From Lepidurus packardi (Eukaryota; Arthropoda; Branchiopoda; Notostraca; Triopsidae): a stretch of 64,000 nucleotides of DNA. The stretch is from assembly GCA_023053545.1 (NCBI GenBank), contig JAKZAN010000118.1, positions 31,576 through 95,575 of the forward strand, written 5' to 3'. The stretch's first letter is position 1; each line of letters begins with the position of its first letter. The notes under the pieces were generated by a model that saw nothing but the letters and a program-made list of their open reading frames with translations, did no database searches and was not told where the DNA came from. The position numbers and the translations under genes are program-made. Below are positions 48,045 through 59,119 of this stretch, piece after piece.

Positions 48045-51000
48045 TCACTGTCCCAGTCTATAGACTAAAATATACATCGTCGAAGGGTTTATCTTCTCGA
48101 ACGCCTCTTCCCGCACCAGCTCATCGTTCATCATTAACCACGAGTTGTTCCTTCTATGGTACGACAGATAATGCCCGTTGTAACCGTTCCCTTAGTGACT
48201 GATCACTCCAACCAGGTCGTAGTTGCCTCCTTCTCTGTTTACGCTGTACATTGAAGCATCCAGTGTCAGACTGGCCTTGAGCGGAGTCGAAATCTTGGTC
48301 ATGTAGCCCTCATGGTACTTGAATCTTTTCAAATGGATCTAAAATAAAAATGAATCGATTAAACGATAAAGAGTTTAGTAAATACCAAGAGGAGGTTAGG
48401 CATCTTGAGCTTTTGGCTGAGAGAATGGGTACTGTTTTTCTTGTGGCATGAGTCACAGTCAAACTCCAGTAATTCTGGTGTGAAGTTAAGGGCAAGGCAC
48501 TCCTCCACAGTCGTAGAATCGGGATGTTCAGTGTATGGGATGACTTCAGCTCTGTTGCATAGGTTATACTGCTTCATGTCGGACCAGTCGATGACGACCT
48601 GCATCTCATGGTAGTACCATGCTATGGGTGGGTTACCCGTGAACTTACATTCTAAATGCAGACAAACAAAATAAAATGTGAGGAAGTTAGAAGAGTCAGT
48701 TACTTTCAGAGCAAAAGGAATTAGAGACAACGTTACTTGACATCATAGAGGCTATCTTTTTATTGCAAATAAGACACTTCCTGCTTTTGTTGAGGTAGCG
48801 CACTCTGAAAGGCCGTTCTGAGGGAGAAAGGGGCATGTAGTTTAAGTATTTGAGGATCTGCTTTTCGAGCTGGGCGAAAGTATACCACTCGGGAATAGCC
48901 ACAATCATGGGAGAACCGATCGGCTCAAAATCAAAATTATCCCTGTTCAGTACCTTGACAAGCACAACATCTTTGTTGAAAACAGTGTTTGGGTAGCGCG
49001 TAAGCTTTTTGGAATTCACAGTCTTGCTGAGGAGGTATCCGTCTGCAGACTTATACTAAATGGACCGGGAGAACTAGATGGAAGAGGAAGAGCTAAGCCC
49101 GACTTGGTTGCTCACATCCCCCACAAGTCTGCATAACATCGGTTCTCCATTCTCCATCGTGCAATTCGCAAATTCGCTCGAATCTATGACGCAGCTTTCC
49201 ACTCCTGGCAATAGCGTTTTGTAGTAGACCACAATATCGTCAGAGGGCTTGATAAACTGATCAACAAGAGACTTCCTATCCACCAATTTGGAGATATCCT
49301 TGACTATATCGTTCTGACTCACCTCACAGATGAAATAGGAATCAGGGGGCAGATTGAACTTCTCTTCAATGGCCTATTTTAGATCCATCAGTTTGGCGGT
49401 GCGGTATAAAGGTAGGGTAGCCCTACAACTCAATTTTTCCCGACCCTTGAAGGTTACCCTGTACTACAATATCTAGGATTCCTTGATAGGCACGCTTAAT
49501 ATTTTGAGATCTTCAGTTTTGAGTTTATTAGCTTTGCACTCATGACACTCGTAAGATATATGACACTTTCCATTCAATAGACTTTGTAAGATCTTAGGAC
49601 TCTTCACGAAACTATTTTACTCGGTCTCGACAGTTTAGATAAGACTAGTCAGAAACTCATGAGCATCGTGTTGGTCGTTACCTTCGAACTGCTTCATTTT
49701 CTCATCTAGAAGTTACTTTAACCTCTTGGGATTGCCGAGCCTGCCGCTCTAGGTGGTGCCTTTGAGTTCGGCAAAATGACGATAGAAACTCTTTGATAAA
49801 TCTGAAGCAGAAACCTGTTTGAGCGAATCTTGGATGAAGGGCTGGAAGAAGAGGCCACTGACAGAAGCATTGATGTAGCAGGTGTTTCCAAGGTTGATGA
49901 GCCCGCCAATGTTGACTAGTTGTTTTGGATATAAGGACTCGGTTGGCTTATTGCGAAGAATAGTCTTCAGCTTAGACTTCTCGACGATATATTCTCGAGG
50001 CCCATTAAGTGTAAGGTTGTTGAAGAAGACTTCCTGTCTGCTTATATGAGTCACACAAGAATCTTTAAGTTTAGACTATGTTTAGCGAAAGGAGGGAGTT
50101 GGAAAGAGGGTAAATGGGAGTGTTTGTTTTTACATTTATGTCGAGAGTAAAGATGTCTCCGTATATGGGATCTGAAGGATTGGCTTCGGGACGGTCGTAC
50201 CTCTCCAGAAACTTCTTTTCATCGGTTCGGTTCATGTTCACCACAAATCCATTCGACTGCAGACTGTATTCGTAAAGATACTTCTTCGGGTCATTCTCTA
50301 GTCTGATCCACCGTTTTCCCAGCGATCTATAGTAGAAAATCGTGTCGCTCGGATACTAATTGGCGATCGCCTCGAAGGTATCATTCCTCGAGTAGTTCCT
50401 ATGCATGAAACTCTCATCCACTATTATGCCATTCTCCAATCTGAACTCCCGCAAAAAGAGCGGGTACAGTTCCAGGTAACCTTTGATGACTTATCTCTCG
50501 TAGATGGGCCCTCCTCCATACAGTAGATGGAGAATGTCGTGAATTTCCTTGGTGACCAGGATATAGTCAGTGTACATCTCTATCCCTTTCTTCAACTCTC
50601 CCTAAAAGATCCCGTTGAGGAACCCATTTTCTATTCTGTTTTTGCAGTCGAAATCCTTATTGAAGTCGAATCTACTGCTAGTCGTAATTCCTTTGATGGT
50701 AGCGAATTTCCCCTCAGACTCGTACTTTCGACTCTGCTGATCAGAATATTTTTTATCGTATTTTACTCTCACCTTGGTACTAAGCACGCTATTTCTCCTC
50801 TGGGGTACTTTTCGGAACTCCTCGATATTGACCTTGTACTTGCTGGACAGGTAGAGTTTGAAGTTGGACCACCACTTATAGGATATCAGATAGAGTTTCT
50901 TTTCGAACATGTTCATGTCGTTGTACTTGCTGTACACACTCTGCTACATGGCTTCAATGTGGTTTTTCAGGAAGGTGTATTGAAAGACTTTCGCATGGAA

Positions 51001-51701
51001 GCCCATGCGTGCGAGCCAATGCCGGAATTCCTCCTGACTGTCCTCTTTTTTCTGGCTTTAGGCAGTACTGTTAGTTCCTACTGTCCTAGCAGTCATGCCG
51101 CTAAAGGTTTGTTTTCTCTTATCAGGCAAAGCTACAGATACAGGATGCGGGAGGTTTGAACCAGTACCCGGCTACTCGTCAGAATCGACCTCATTGATTT
51201 CGGTGACAGTTCTGATCAACCTAAAGCATCCTTGATGTTCTTTTTGGAGCAATTCACGACCGGCATGAGTCATGACGAATTTGTTACGGTCATCACAGTA
51301 CATGACGAAGAGGACAGTGGACATGACTTCATCAGAGTCATAGCATAGAACCTCGAGTCCGTCGACGAGATCTTAGTAGTAGAATGCTTCTTTATTGTTG
51401 CGATCGAACATTATGAAAAGGCGATAGAGGGTAGCTTTAGAATACTCCAGGTGTTTGAAGAACCGTACAAAGTGTTCGAAACGCATGGGTAGTTTGAGAT
51501 CGCCTGTGGCTTGTTAGTATTTGCGTTTAATAAAACCCAGTCTGTGTAGAGTAAGGTTGCGATACTTGGAGTGGACGCCAGGAGGCGATGTGGTTTTGTG
51601 GAGTTCAACCAGTTCTAAAGAAAACAGGAATAAAAGGGGAGATGATGATGGAAATGTTTACTAGGAGCAAGGCGGACTTCTTTGTTCATGCAGGGACCCA
51701 T
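48045..51701 (-). CDS. USP32-like ubiquitin protease (EF-hand, DUSP, USP)
   Basis: Five exons (51701-51662, 51614-50134, 50075-48704, 48651-48386, 48338-48045; introns 47, 58, 52 and 47 nt) give 1150 residues. Order: MGPCMNKE (possible myristoylation and palmitoylation); EF-hand-like helices near residue 70-130 (FIMFDRNNKEAFYYEDLVDGL); a DUSP domain near 250 (LYLISYKWWSNFKLYLSSKY); the USP fold with Cys box GGLINLGNTCYINAS (near residue 570), HDAHEFL, zinc pairs CHECK and CDSCHKK, and the His box NYDLVGVISH...NGYNGHYLSYH. This is the USP32/USP6 layout. It cleaves ubiquitin chains, probably on membranes. TAA codons in the EF-hand (YYEDL) and elsewhere suit Glu. Confidence 0.8.
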
Positions 51702-52056
51702 GGGAGTAAAGAGTATGCGAATAATGTTCGCGTGCTAGAAAAAATAAGATTAAGTTTTTATGGCCTTCTAATAGACTGTGCATGTCAGAGATGTCTTTAC
51801 ACTTTATATCATTACTGATTTATATCAAGATAGGAGTTGGTTCTGCCGTTTTGCACTACCGGAATGCTTGTATCGGGCATCCCTGTAGATAGCTTAACAG
51901 AGTATAGCTATACACTCAATTATATACATCCACCCAGACAAACTATAGTTAAAAGAAGCCCCACACAAATCACTCCATCCTCATTAAATATCCAGAGAGG
52001 CTGCCTCCAATTCTCAAAAAACATCATACATAACCGTTTCACATACCTTCTATTCA
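51702..52056. other. Intergenic region
   Basis: 355 bases between the USP start and the 3' end of the CDGSH gene; open frames antisense to that gene exist but lack support. No gene called. Confidence 0.35.
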
Positions 52057-52569
52057 TCACTTGGCACCCTCTGTCTGGCAACAGCCCTTTTTATCGCAGA
52101 ACGGAGCATTGCTCGTTCTCTTGCACCCGCATAATTCTACACTATCCACCTTCTGTTCGATCGTGAACCTCACTGGTCTGAACGCAGTCCCCTTGTGGTT
52201 GTTATCGCAGAAAGGCTGATTCATGCTCATGCCACAGCTGCACCAACGGTACATCTTTCCGCTTATCCTGGGGTTTATGACAGTGTAGGTGCCCCACTTG
52301 GCCACGACTGGTTGAGGAGCGAATCCCAGTTCCTCTTGCGTTTTAGTGTAGATCGTGTATTCCTAGTTGGAGGTGTCGGTTTGGTCCTAATTAGTTTTGC
52401 GGGTCTGCTGCTTTTTGATTTCCTTGAAATCCTTAATGTTGAGATGGGTGAGGTCTCGTTCGGGGAAGGGTATTTCCTGTTTTGTTTATTAGCGGACGAC
52501 CCAGGGTTCAGGCTTGATGTGTTTGAGTTTGGAGACGAACCTGACGATGTTGCTATAGCCTCGGATCAT
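52057..52569 (-). CDS. Double CDGSH Fe-S protein, CISD3-like, second site altered
   Basis: Single exon, 170 residues. The N-terminus (MIRGYSNIVRFVSKLKHIK) is basic and amphipathic, a likely mitochondrial presequence. Two CDGSH-type motifs follow in CISD3 order: MYRWCSCGMSMNQPFCDNNHKG (Cys-x-Cys-x2-Ser-x3-Pro-x-Cys-Asp-x2-His, intact 3Cys-1His 2Fe-2S site) and CGCKRTSNAPFCDKKGCC (Cys-x-Cys, Cys-Asp-x3). In the second the ligand His of the CDxxH segment is replaced: residues read C-D-K-K-G-C-C. So the first cluster should bind normally while the second lacks its His. TAATAA occurs at VREET and reads as Glu-Glu. Mitochondrial Fe-S handling is inferred from family. Confidence 0.8.
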
Positions 52570-52807
52570 TATCGACTGCGGAAGGTGGGTTTGTGATTAT
52601 GAGTATTGATTACGATTACGAAATGTTTAATAACACTCACATCCCCATGTTTGTTGTTATTCCTAGGCCAGGAAGCAATCAAATTATCGAACATCCTCAT
52701 CAGTACCTACTCTTAATTAACCAAAACCCAAGCACAACGACTCCATTAGACATAGTCCTAACGCCCATATACTTTACAAAGGTACGCATACAATTTCAGA
52801 CACCTCC

Positions 52808-55067
52808 TCATGTACATGTGTCGTGCGGGGTGTTTCTGTACGTATCCAGCAGTTACTCGCTCAGCTTAGAGTATTTCTTGACTCCTTTGGACTGGGGACA
52901 GACTCGCACGTGGTTAACAGTGTCTACACGGTTCTTCAACACCGCATAAACTCTGCCTTGGGGCAAGAGCATCATCAAGGCATAGATTGATTCCACCAAG
53001 TAGGGATAGAAAGGTCTTTGAAGCATCTGAAGTCTCATCGCTAAAAATAAACCGAAATACACAAAAAGAACCGTGAATTGTTTAATTTGAATGAAAGAAA
53101 GCAAATTTGAAGAAGAAGAGATCTTGAAGTTTACGTATGAAGGTGGGAGACTCCAGCAGATTGACCATCTTGCAAAGTCCAGTCAACAAGCTCACTGTCA
53201 GGGGGGAGTCTTGTCTGTCGCTTAACTCCTTGATGACCTTGTAGGCCAGCTCGTACTCCTCGCACAGGTAGCAAAGTGTGATCAGAGACACACTGTTGTA
53301 TGCAAAGGTCCTGAACAGGATCTTGAAGAACTCGACTGTTTCCTGATTACCCTCCATTTTTCTGAGTTTTCTGCGCATCGGAGCAAGAGAAGGTTCTGTG
53401 TTTAGAAGGTTACTCAGGGCGACTACAACCATTTAAATGAACTTGGGGTCTTCGTAATTGAGGATCTGTGCGCAGACAGAGACATAAGTTTTTTCGGGGC
53501 TCAAGACCAAGCAAATCTTCCTCAAGACCTCCTGAGTGTCGATTGACTTATTTTTGAACACCCTCGATAAAACCTTTTCGATGACCAGGTCGAAGTACTG
53601 CTCATTGAAACTAGCATTTTCGATGATGCTCATCACATTCTTAGTGTCATCTTCGCAGAGCTTCTCTACGAGCTTCTGGATGATGTCTTGGATCTCTGGA
53701 AGGAGGTTGTCGTTGTAGTTCTCCAGCATGAACTTCATCCAAGTCAGCACGGACTCTGATGTTATGCTACTCTTCTTCTCGGACAGCATCTGGTTGAGAA
53801 GAGGCATAATTTTACTAAAATTGAGGGTTTGCTATTTTTTGAGGTTGTCCATTATCGAGAAGAGCAGCTCATTAGCAGAAGAAGCTATCTTTCCCACTTC
53901 TAAATCTTCGTGGGCCAGCAACAAGAGGATAGGCGCCAGGATCTCATCGAATTTGGTGATGATGATAGACTTGATGTAGTACTTATGGCTGAGTTTAGAT
54001 TTATCTTAGATTTGCTCTTTGAAGAAATAGAAAAACTCCTCCAACCACACCAAGGCAGTCATTTTTGAAGACGTCGATGAACGGCCTCGGCAGACTCGGA
54101 TAAGGATATCCACTATCGAAGCCAGCACTCCCTATGATAGAGTGACTTCTAGCCTTGAGACATAAAATTTTTATTTCAAGTCAAAAAGGAAACCTTTGGC
54201 ACAATCTTAAGCTTTAGACCGCAGCTACTTTTCTCTGTCTCCCAGCATCAGAAGAATATCTTCGAGAAACATAGGTAGATACACTGTCAGATCCACTGAG
54301 GGTATTTCATCAAGCGTATTAATCCAGTCTATCAAGTATTCTCGCACTGTAGGATTACTATCTTTGATATGGCAGGTCAGTAGTTTCATGAAAATAGGCA
54401 GGTCGAACGCTAAGTTGTCAGCCATTGCATCGCTGATTATGGTCTTCATAGTTGCGTTGAGCAATTCGGCAGCCTTTTTGACATCCTCATCGACATCAGA
54501 AATCCTGAGCATGATGTTTTCGAATATGTCATTGAAGTGACGGATGACGGCATCATCGAGGAACCGACAGATGTAGTAGAGGGCCTTGATGGAATTGTAT
54601 TTAACTTTTTGGTCGGAGTCGTGGAAGCACTAAAGGATTGGAGGGACGATCAGAACGATGAATTTGTTGGACTCTTCAGGGTAATCGCGAAAGGCCTGGC
54701 TGATAAAGGTGTAGGCTTAAAGACCGATTTTTTTGTTGTTAGCCACAGGACTGCGGATGCATTTATCTCTGAAATAGTAAAGAATACATTCTATGCGTTC
54801 TTTATTGTTGCCTTAAAGTGCTTTGGAGGCGATGAACTACAGCATTTGTCCTGCATTTTCACGCTTCTCGGGGTTCCTAGGAAATGTCAGTTTTAACAAG
54901 GACTAAGGAGGAAGGGATGGGCACGAATACGCAATACGAAGAGGATATAGAGAAGTTGGATAAGGAAGTGGGTATTACTTGTCGAAGAGACCTTTGATTA
55001 CATGTGCGGGGAGTTCAGACTAAATGTCAAGTTGGAGATTGGAGACGGAGGAGGAGGAAGCTAACAT
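52808..55067 (-). CDS. VAC14: VAC14, PIKfyve-complex scaffold
   Basis: Three exons (55067-54979, 54876-53135, 53040-52808) with introns of 102 and 94 nt give 687 residues, slightly shorter than animal VAC14. This HEAT-repeat protein scaffolds the Fab1/PIKfyve lipid kinase that makes PI(3,5)P2 on endolysosomes. Diagnostic order: VIKGLFDKNPEKRENAGQML; FIVLIVPPILECFHDSDQKVKYNSIKALYYI; LPIFMKLLTCHIKDSNPTVREYLIDWINTLDEIPSVDL (the signature VAC14 stretch); LPMFLEDILLMLGDREKELRSKA; ESPTFIPMRLQML with YPYLVESIYALMMLLPQGRVYAVLKNR at the end. The Glu of K-E-LR is TAG (54225-54227). The first Met (MLASSSS) precedes a short intron that lies within the first HEAT unit. Confidence 0.85.
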
Positions 55068-55913
55068 GTGTTTTAGTGTTGGATTATTTTGATGTTTAAT
55101 AATAAGGGAGGGATTGTCGGTTTGCTCGTGTTTTCTGAGGGTGTTCTGCATTATAGATCGCGTTAGACATATGCAACAGAATTAAGGGAAAGAGTGGATC
55201 CTATGATTTTATAAGATATCGCTTAAGTTGTACTAAGGCAACATGCAGACATAGGAAGAATGGCACACTCAGATCCCTAGTAACCTTGAATATCTTTTTG
55301 AATTATCTGTTTAGACTTCGATGGGTTGATATGTATCAACTTCACAGATAAGAGAACTATCAAGACCCTTTGCTGGTAGCAAAAATTAGAATAATAATTG
55401 TATCGTAAACCAGACATTAAAAACAAGGTATAGACATAAACCACACATAGAATATCTTCAGTAGAAATTTGCAACATCGAATTCCATTAGAGATCTCCAC
55501 ATATCAGTTAAACTGGATCAACTCAACAGTATCAGTAGAAGCACGGAAGTTGTTGGTCTCTATATGGATGTGCGCTTTCAGGCCATTGTATATCTCCTCA
55601 GGAGTATTTCATAGTGCACTGGGCATCATTCTTCCTCTAGAAGGCTGGACTAATAGTTGATGTGCAATTGGTGCTTAGTATTTGCATCTGGGTCATTCTT
55701 CTATTTGGGTAATACTAATCGAGTAGGTCTTCGACACACAGTTCACAAATACAGAATCATCCATGCTCTCTTATACCCTGGTTGACTCAACTTGTTTAAT
55801 AATCCCTATTTATTCTGGCCTTCCATTATTTAGAAATCGATATCACCTTCATTGCATTCTATCATTAGCCAAAAAACAACAACACAAACTGTAAGAATAG
55901 TCAGTCTCTACTC
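55068..55913. promoter_or_regulatory. Divergent intergenic region with a possible small gene
   Basis: 846 bases between VAC14 and the Tubby gene, which point away from each other. A minus-strand piece (about 55504-55600) reads GEIYNGL-like text EEIYNGLKAHIHIETNNFRAST and could be the last exon of a small gene whose first exon may be MDDSVFVNCV near 55764. No family is recognised. Otherwise AT-rich, as expected for promoters. Confidence 0.35.
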
Positions 55914-57374
55914 ATGAACAAATCTAAGCACCTCGAAGACTTCGCGAAGGGAGCCATTTATTTACCTAATCATCGCGATGATGCGTAGGCCCACTCCAAA
56001 CTCCAAGTTGTTAGCGATTTCAATACTAGCGAAAAAGGATCTCTCGACTAAGGTGCCTACCAAAATAAAAGGAAACCCAAGGTCAACATTTCAATCGACA
56101 ACTCCTAAATGTCTAATAGTATCATTATGAAGTCATCCAGGCTCCAGAACAACGCACTAATGGTTACATCATCTAAGAGATTAGAAAAAGAGGGGCCAAT
56201 TTTAATGAAGGCAGATGATAAACTACAGATAAAGAAAAGGAACTCTATTGCTGTGGAGGAGAAGCCTCAATCCCAGAAAAAGTTGGAATCACAGATCCAG
56301 AGGAGCGACAAGAAAGAGGAAGTAGGGAGGGGTGTGCAGGGTCTGAAGTCGAAGAACTCTGGGATGAATAACAGGGGTTCAGAACAACCGTAATTCGAAG
56401 GAGAGTAGAAAGGAAGACCAACGAAGGTGAGAGAAATCAAGGAATACTCAAAACATATAAGAGATAATAATCTAGTATTTACAGAATCGATCTATGACGA
56501 GAAGAAGTAATCCACACTCATTGCTAGCATATTGCATCTGTAGGATGGGATTGTAGTCACCCTCATTCTCCCTCGCAGCTTAGAAATACTTTCATTTCAA
56601 TTTTTACTATTTTAATTTACCTTCATCTCCAGATTCTACGATAACGTCCCCACTTCTGTCCCTAGCGTCAAAATTACCTCTGTTCAGAACAGACTCGAAA
56701 GACTCACGAGAGTCACTCCAATGGGATAGGTTGTCAGATGCCTCTTAAAGGTGGCTATATCGCCTTCCACCTGTCTGCACTCACGCCACGAACTTATCTT
56801 CGAAGACACCTTCGAGTTTGGACTAGTAGCCAAACATGACTCACCCAGAGTATTTGGTTGTTCTTAATACAAGATCTTCGGCGACCCTCTTGAATAACAG
56901 CAGCTCGCAACACTCAGAGCCAACTATATGGGCTCAAAATTTGAATTTAAAGGCGATCACGATAGGGCAGCCGGAGCTCATGAGAATAGCGCTTCTATTA
57001 TGCAAACACTTGGCAATATCAATACTATAACGAGTTTGTCGATCGACTTTAAGTGTAAGTAGAGTCTGTGGGAAGTGCCGGACCAGAGATTTATCGAGGT
57101 CGCCCTGGAGAACGGCATGGTTCTAGTCACCAAGAAAGCCAGATTCAATCCGAACAAAGGCACATACAGTCTGAACTTTGGGGGAAGAGCTAAAGTGCCG
57201 TCTGTTAACAATACGATCCTGGTGGATAAGAACGATAGCACCGAGAGAAACGTACTTCTTATTGGCAAGATTGAGGATAAACTATTCAACGTGGACGTGA
57301 GTCACCCTTTGTCAGTGGCCCAAGCTATGGGGATCTTTTTGAGCTGCATCGACTTTAAGCTTGCGACAAGATGA
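55914..57374 (+). CDS. Tubby-like (TULP) protein
   Basis: ATG 55914 to TGA 57372-57374. The C-terminal half is a Tubby domain, which binds PI(4,5)P2 and, in ciliated cells, delivers receptors to cilia: LATLRANYMGSKFEF (the RSNFxGTKF strand), ARFNPNKGTYSLNFGGRAKVPSVNNTILV, then KIEDKLFNVDVSHPLSVAQAMGIFLSCIDFKLA, the signature C-terminal motif. The N-terminal ~200 residues are basic and low complexity. A 93-nt stretch (56540-56632) is in frame but is AT-rich and flanked by gtagga and tctccag; I take it as an intron (455 residues) rather than coding (486). TAA/TAG codons occur in the N-terminal half in Glu-like contexts. Confidence 0.8.
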
Positions 57375-57784
57375 TCTATTTTTTTCGGTATGGAATCTCT
57401 GAAAACTGGAAAATCACTTATGTTATAGGGGGCACATTTAGTGACTGGGATGATTGGAATTATGAGGGTGGGTAGAGATTAAGAAGAAAGAGGGTGAGGA
57501 GGCGAAGAAGAAGGAGAGTTTGAAACCCTATATTGGTTAGAATCAGTAGTGTTAATTAATAGCATAATTATCAAGAGAACATTCCGGTATCAAGATGCTT
57601 TTAAACATAAATAGCATAATCGCATTCATTGTATAATCTACTAGCTTAATTAACCGTTTCTTGCCACCACTCAATCATGGCCATGATATCCCAGCACCCC
57701 TTTAAAAATTAGTGAAACTAACAATAGCTATAATCCAATCATCACATCAATACATAAATAACACTCAAGCTCTAACTCAAAACA
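57375..57784. other. Intergenic region
   Basis: 410 bases between two plus-strand genes, AT-rich, ending in a short A-rich leader before ATG 57785. No gene seen. Confidence 0.4.
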
Positions 57785-58417
57785 ATGAACTACGGAGGAG
57801 GATTCAATGGAGGCTTCGGCGGCAATCCCGCACAAGGAGGATTCAACCCCAATGGCTATCCTGGTAGCAATCCAAACCAGGGCTTCAATCAACAAGGAGG
57901 AATGCCACCTAACGGAGCATTTAATCCAACTGCAGCCTTTAACCCTAATCAAATGCCTCCAGGAATGGGAATGCAGGGAGGAATGGGAGGAATGCAAGGA
58001 GGAATGATGCCCGGAGGAATGCAAGGAGGTATGGGAGGCATGGGTATGCAAGGGGGAATGGGAGGAATGGGCATGCAGGGAGGAATGGGAGGAATGCAAG
58101 GAGGAATGATGCCCGGAGGAATGGGTATGCAAGGAGGAATGCAAGGAGGAATGGGAATGATGCCCGGAGGAATGCAAGGAGGTATGGGAGGCATGGGTAT
58201 GCAAGGGGGAATGGGAGGAATGGGCATGCAGGGAGGAATGGGAGGAATGGGAGGCATGGGTATGCAAGGAGGCATGGGTATGAATCCTTCTGCGGGATGC
58301 CACAAGTGTAATGGGACTGGAATGGTACAGAAGAAAGGACAAGTCCGACAGTGTAAGAAATGTCAGAAAAGAATGATGGGCAGAAAAGGAAGTTCGGGAA
58401 GTAGTGGCAGAGACTGA
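57785..58417 (+). CDS. Gly/Met-rich protein with zinc-ribbon tail
   Basis: Single exon, 210 residues. The first 60 residues are Gly/Asn/Pro-rich (NYGGGFNGGFGGNP), residues 60-165 are tandem GMQGGMGGM-type units containing about 50 Met, and the C-terminus ends in CHKCNGTGMVQKKGQVRQCKKCQK, a CxxCxGxG...CxxC zinc-ribbon similar to one half of DnaJ zinc fingers. The Gly/Met tract is low complexity; Met-rich stretches can bind Cu(I), but that is conjecture. More than twenty Gln are encoded, all CAA or CAG, and there are no TAA/TAG codons. The stop is TGA. Expressed role unknown. Confidence 0.75.
   Translation: MNYGGGFNGGFGGNPAQGGFNPNGYPGSNPNQGFNQQGGMPPNGAFNPTAAFNPNQMPPGMGMQGGMGGMQGGMMPGGMQGGMGGMGMQGGMGGMGMQGGMGGMQGGMMPGGMGMQGGMQGGMGMMPGGMQGGMGGMGMQGGMGGMGMQGGMGGMGGMGMQGGMGMNPSAGCHKCNGTGMVQKKGQVRQCKKCQKRMMGRKGSSGSSGRD
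57959..58275 (+). repeat. Tandem Gly-Met coding repeats
   Basis: Tandem units based on ggaatgggaggaatgcaa with higher-order copies: a block of about 140 bases (from ggaatgcaaggaggaatgatgcccg onward) is almost exactly duplicated. The antisense strand is also open over this stretch. Confidence 0.75.
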
Positions 58418-59119
58418 TGATATTGGATTAGGAAATGTTATAGAATATTAATTTCTATTTGCACTGTGGATGCGCCAAACAAAAATGATAAAATAGCCCA
58501 TGCTTTAATCCTGTCTATGGAAGTGACTAATGTATCAAAATTGATCAGTAAAATCAGAAATGCCCTCAGGAGCAGAACACAGGTCATCCTTCGAAACTAT
58601 CAGACTCCGAATCTATTTGTACCATTGGCAAATGGATACAGTGGGTGTTGTGACTCGAATAGCTCCTCAAAGCTGAGTAAACAAGCAGACAGACTGCTGT
58701 AATGGGCGGGCAATAGGGTAAAAACAGAAACTAAATCAGCAAATACTGAGTGTGAAAGGTGTAGTGTGATGAAGAACAAAGAGGAAACACGGAGATATCT
58801 GAAAAATGTTTGGCAGACCTCTAACTAAATAACTCAATATCCTTCCTAATTCACGGCAGGAGAAACTCCACCGAAAATTATCGGAAACGGCAGTACCATT
58901 ATGCCAAACAGGAAGTATAACACAGAGATCTACCACAGTATTTGCTACTTTCAGAAATCTATTCGCCAACATTTATCTCCTTTGTCTTGTACTAATCAAC
59001 CTTGTGGCCACCCCCATGTTCATGGCATTACTTTTATTTATACCAACAAAAACCACCATACCGCCCTCATCCACTACATCCTGTATACATTCATAGTCCC
59101 ACCATCACCTCGCAGGCCC
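58418..59119. other. Upstream region of the CAMK-like kinase; open frame present
   Basis: 702 bases. The plus frame of the kinase is open upstream to about 58443 and includes TAA codons at several places, but no ATG-led protein with recognisable features; the first in-frame ATGs come well inside. It may be the 5' UTR and promoter, or an unrecognised N-terminal extension. Confidence 0.35.

Noticed and set aside
57728..58342. Antisense His/Ser-rich open frame over the Gly/Met repeats
   Set aside because: It is the mirror of the sense repeat; the sense frame has the zinc motif and a natural start and stop.
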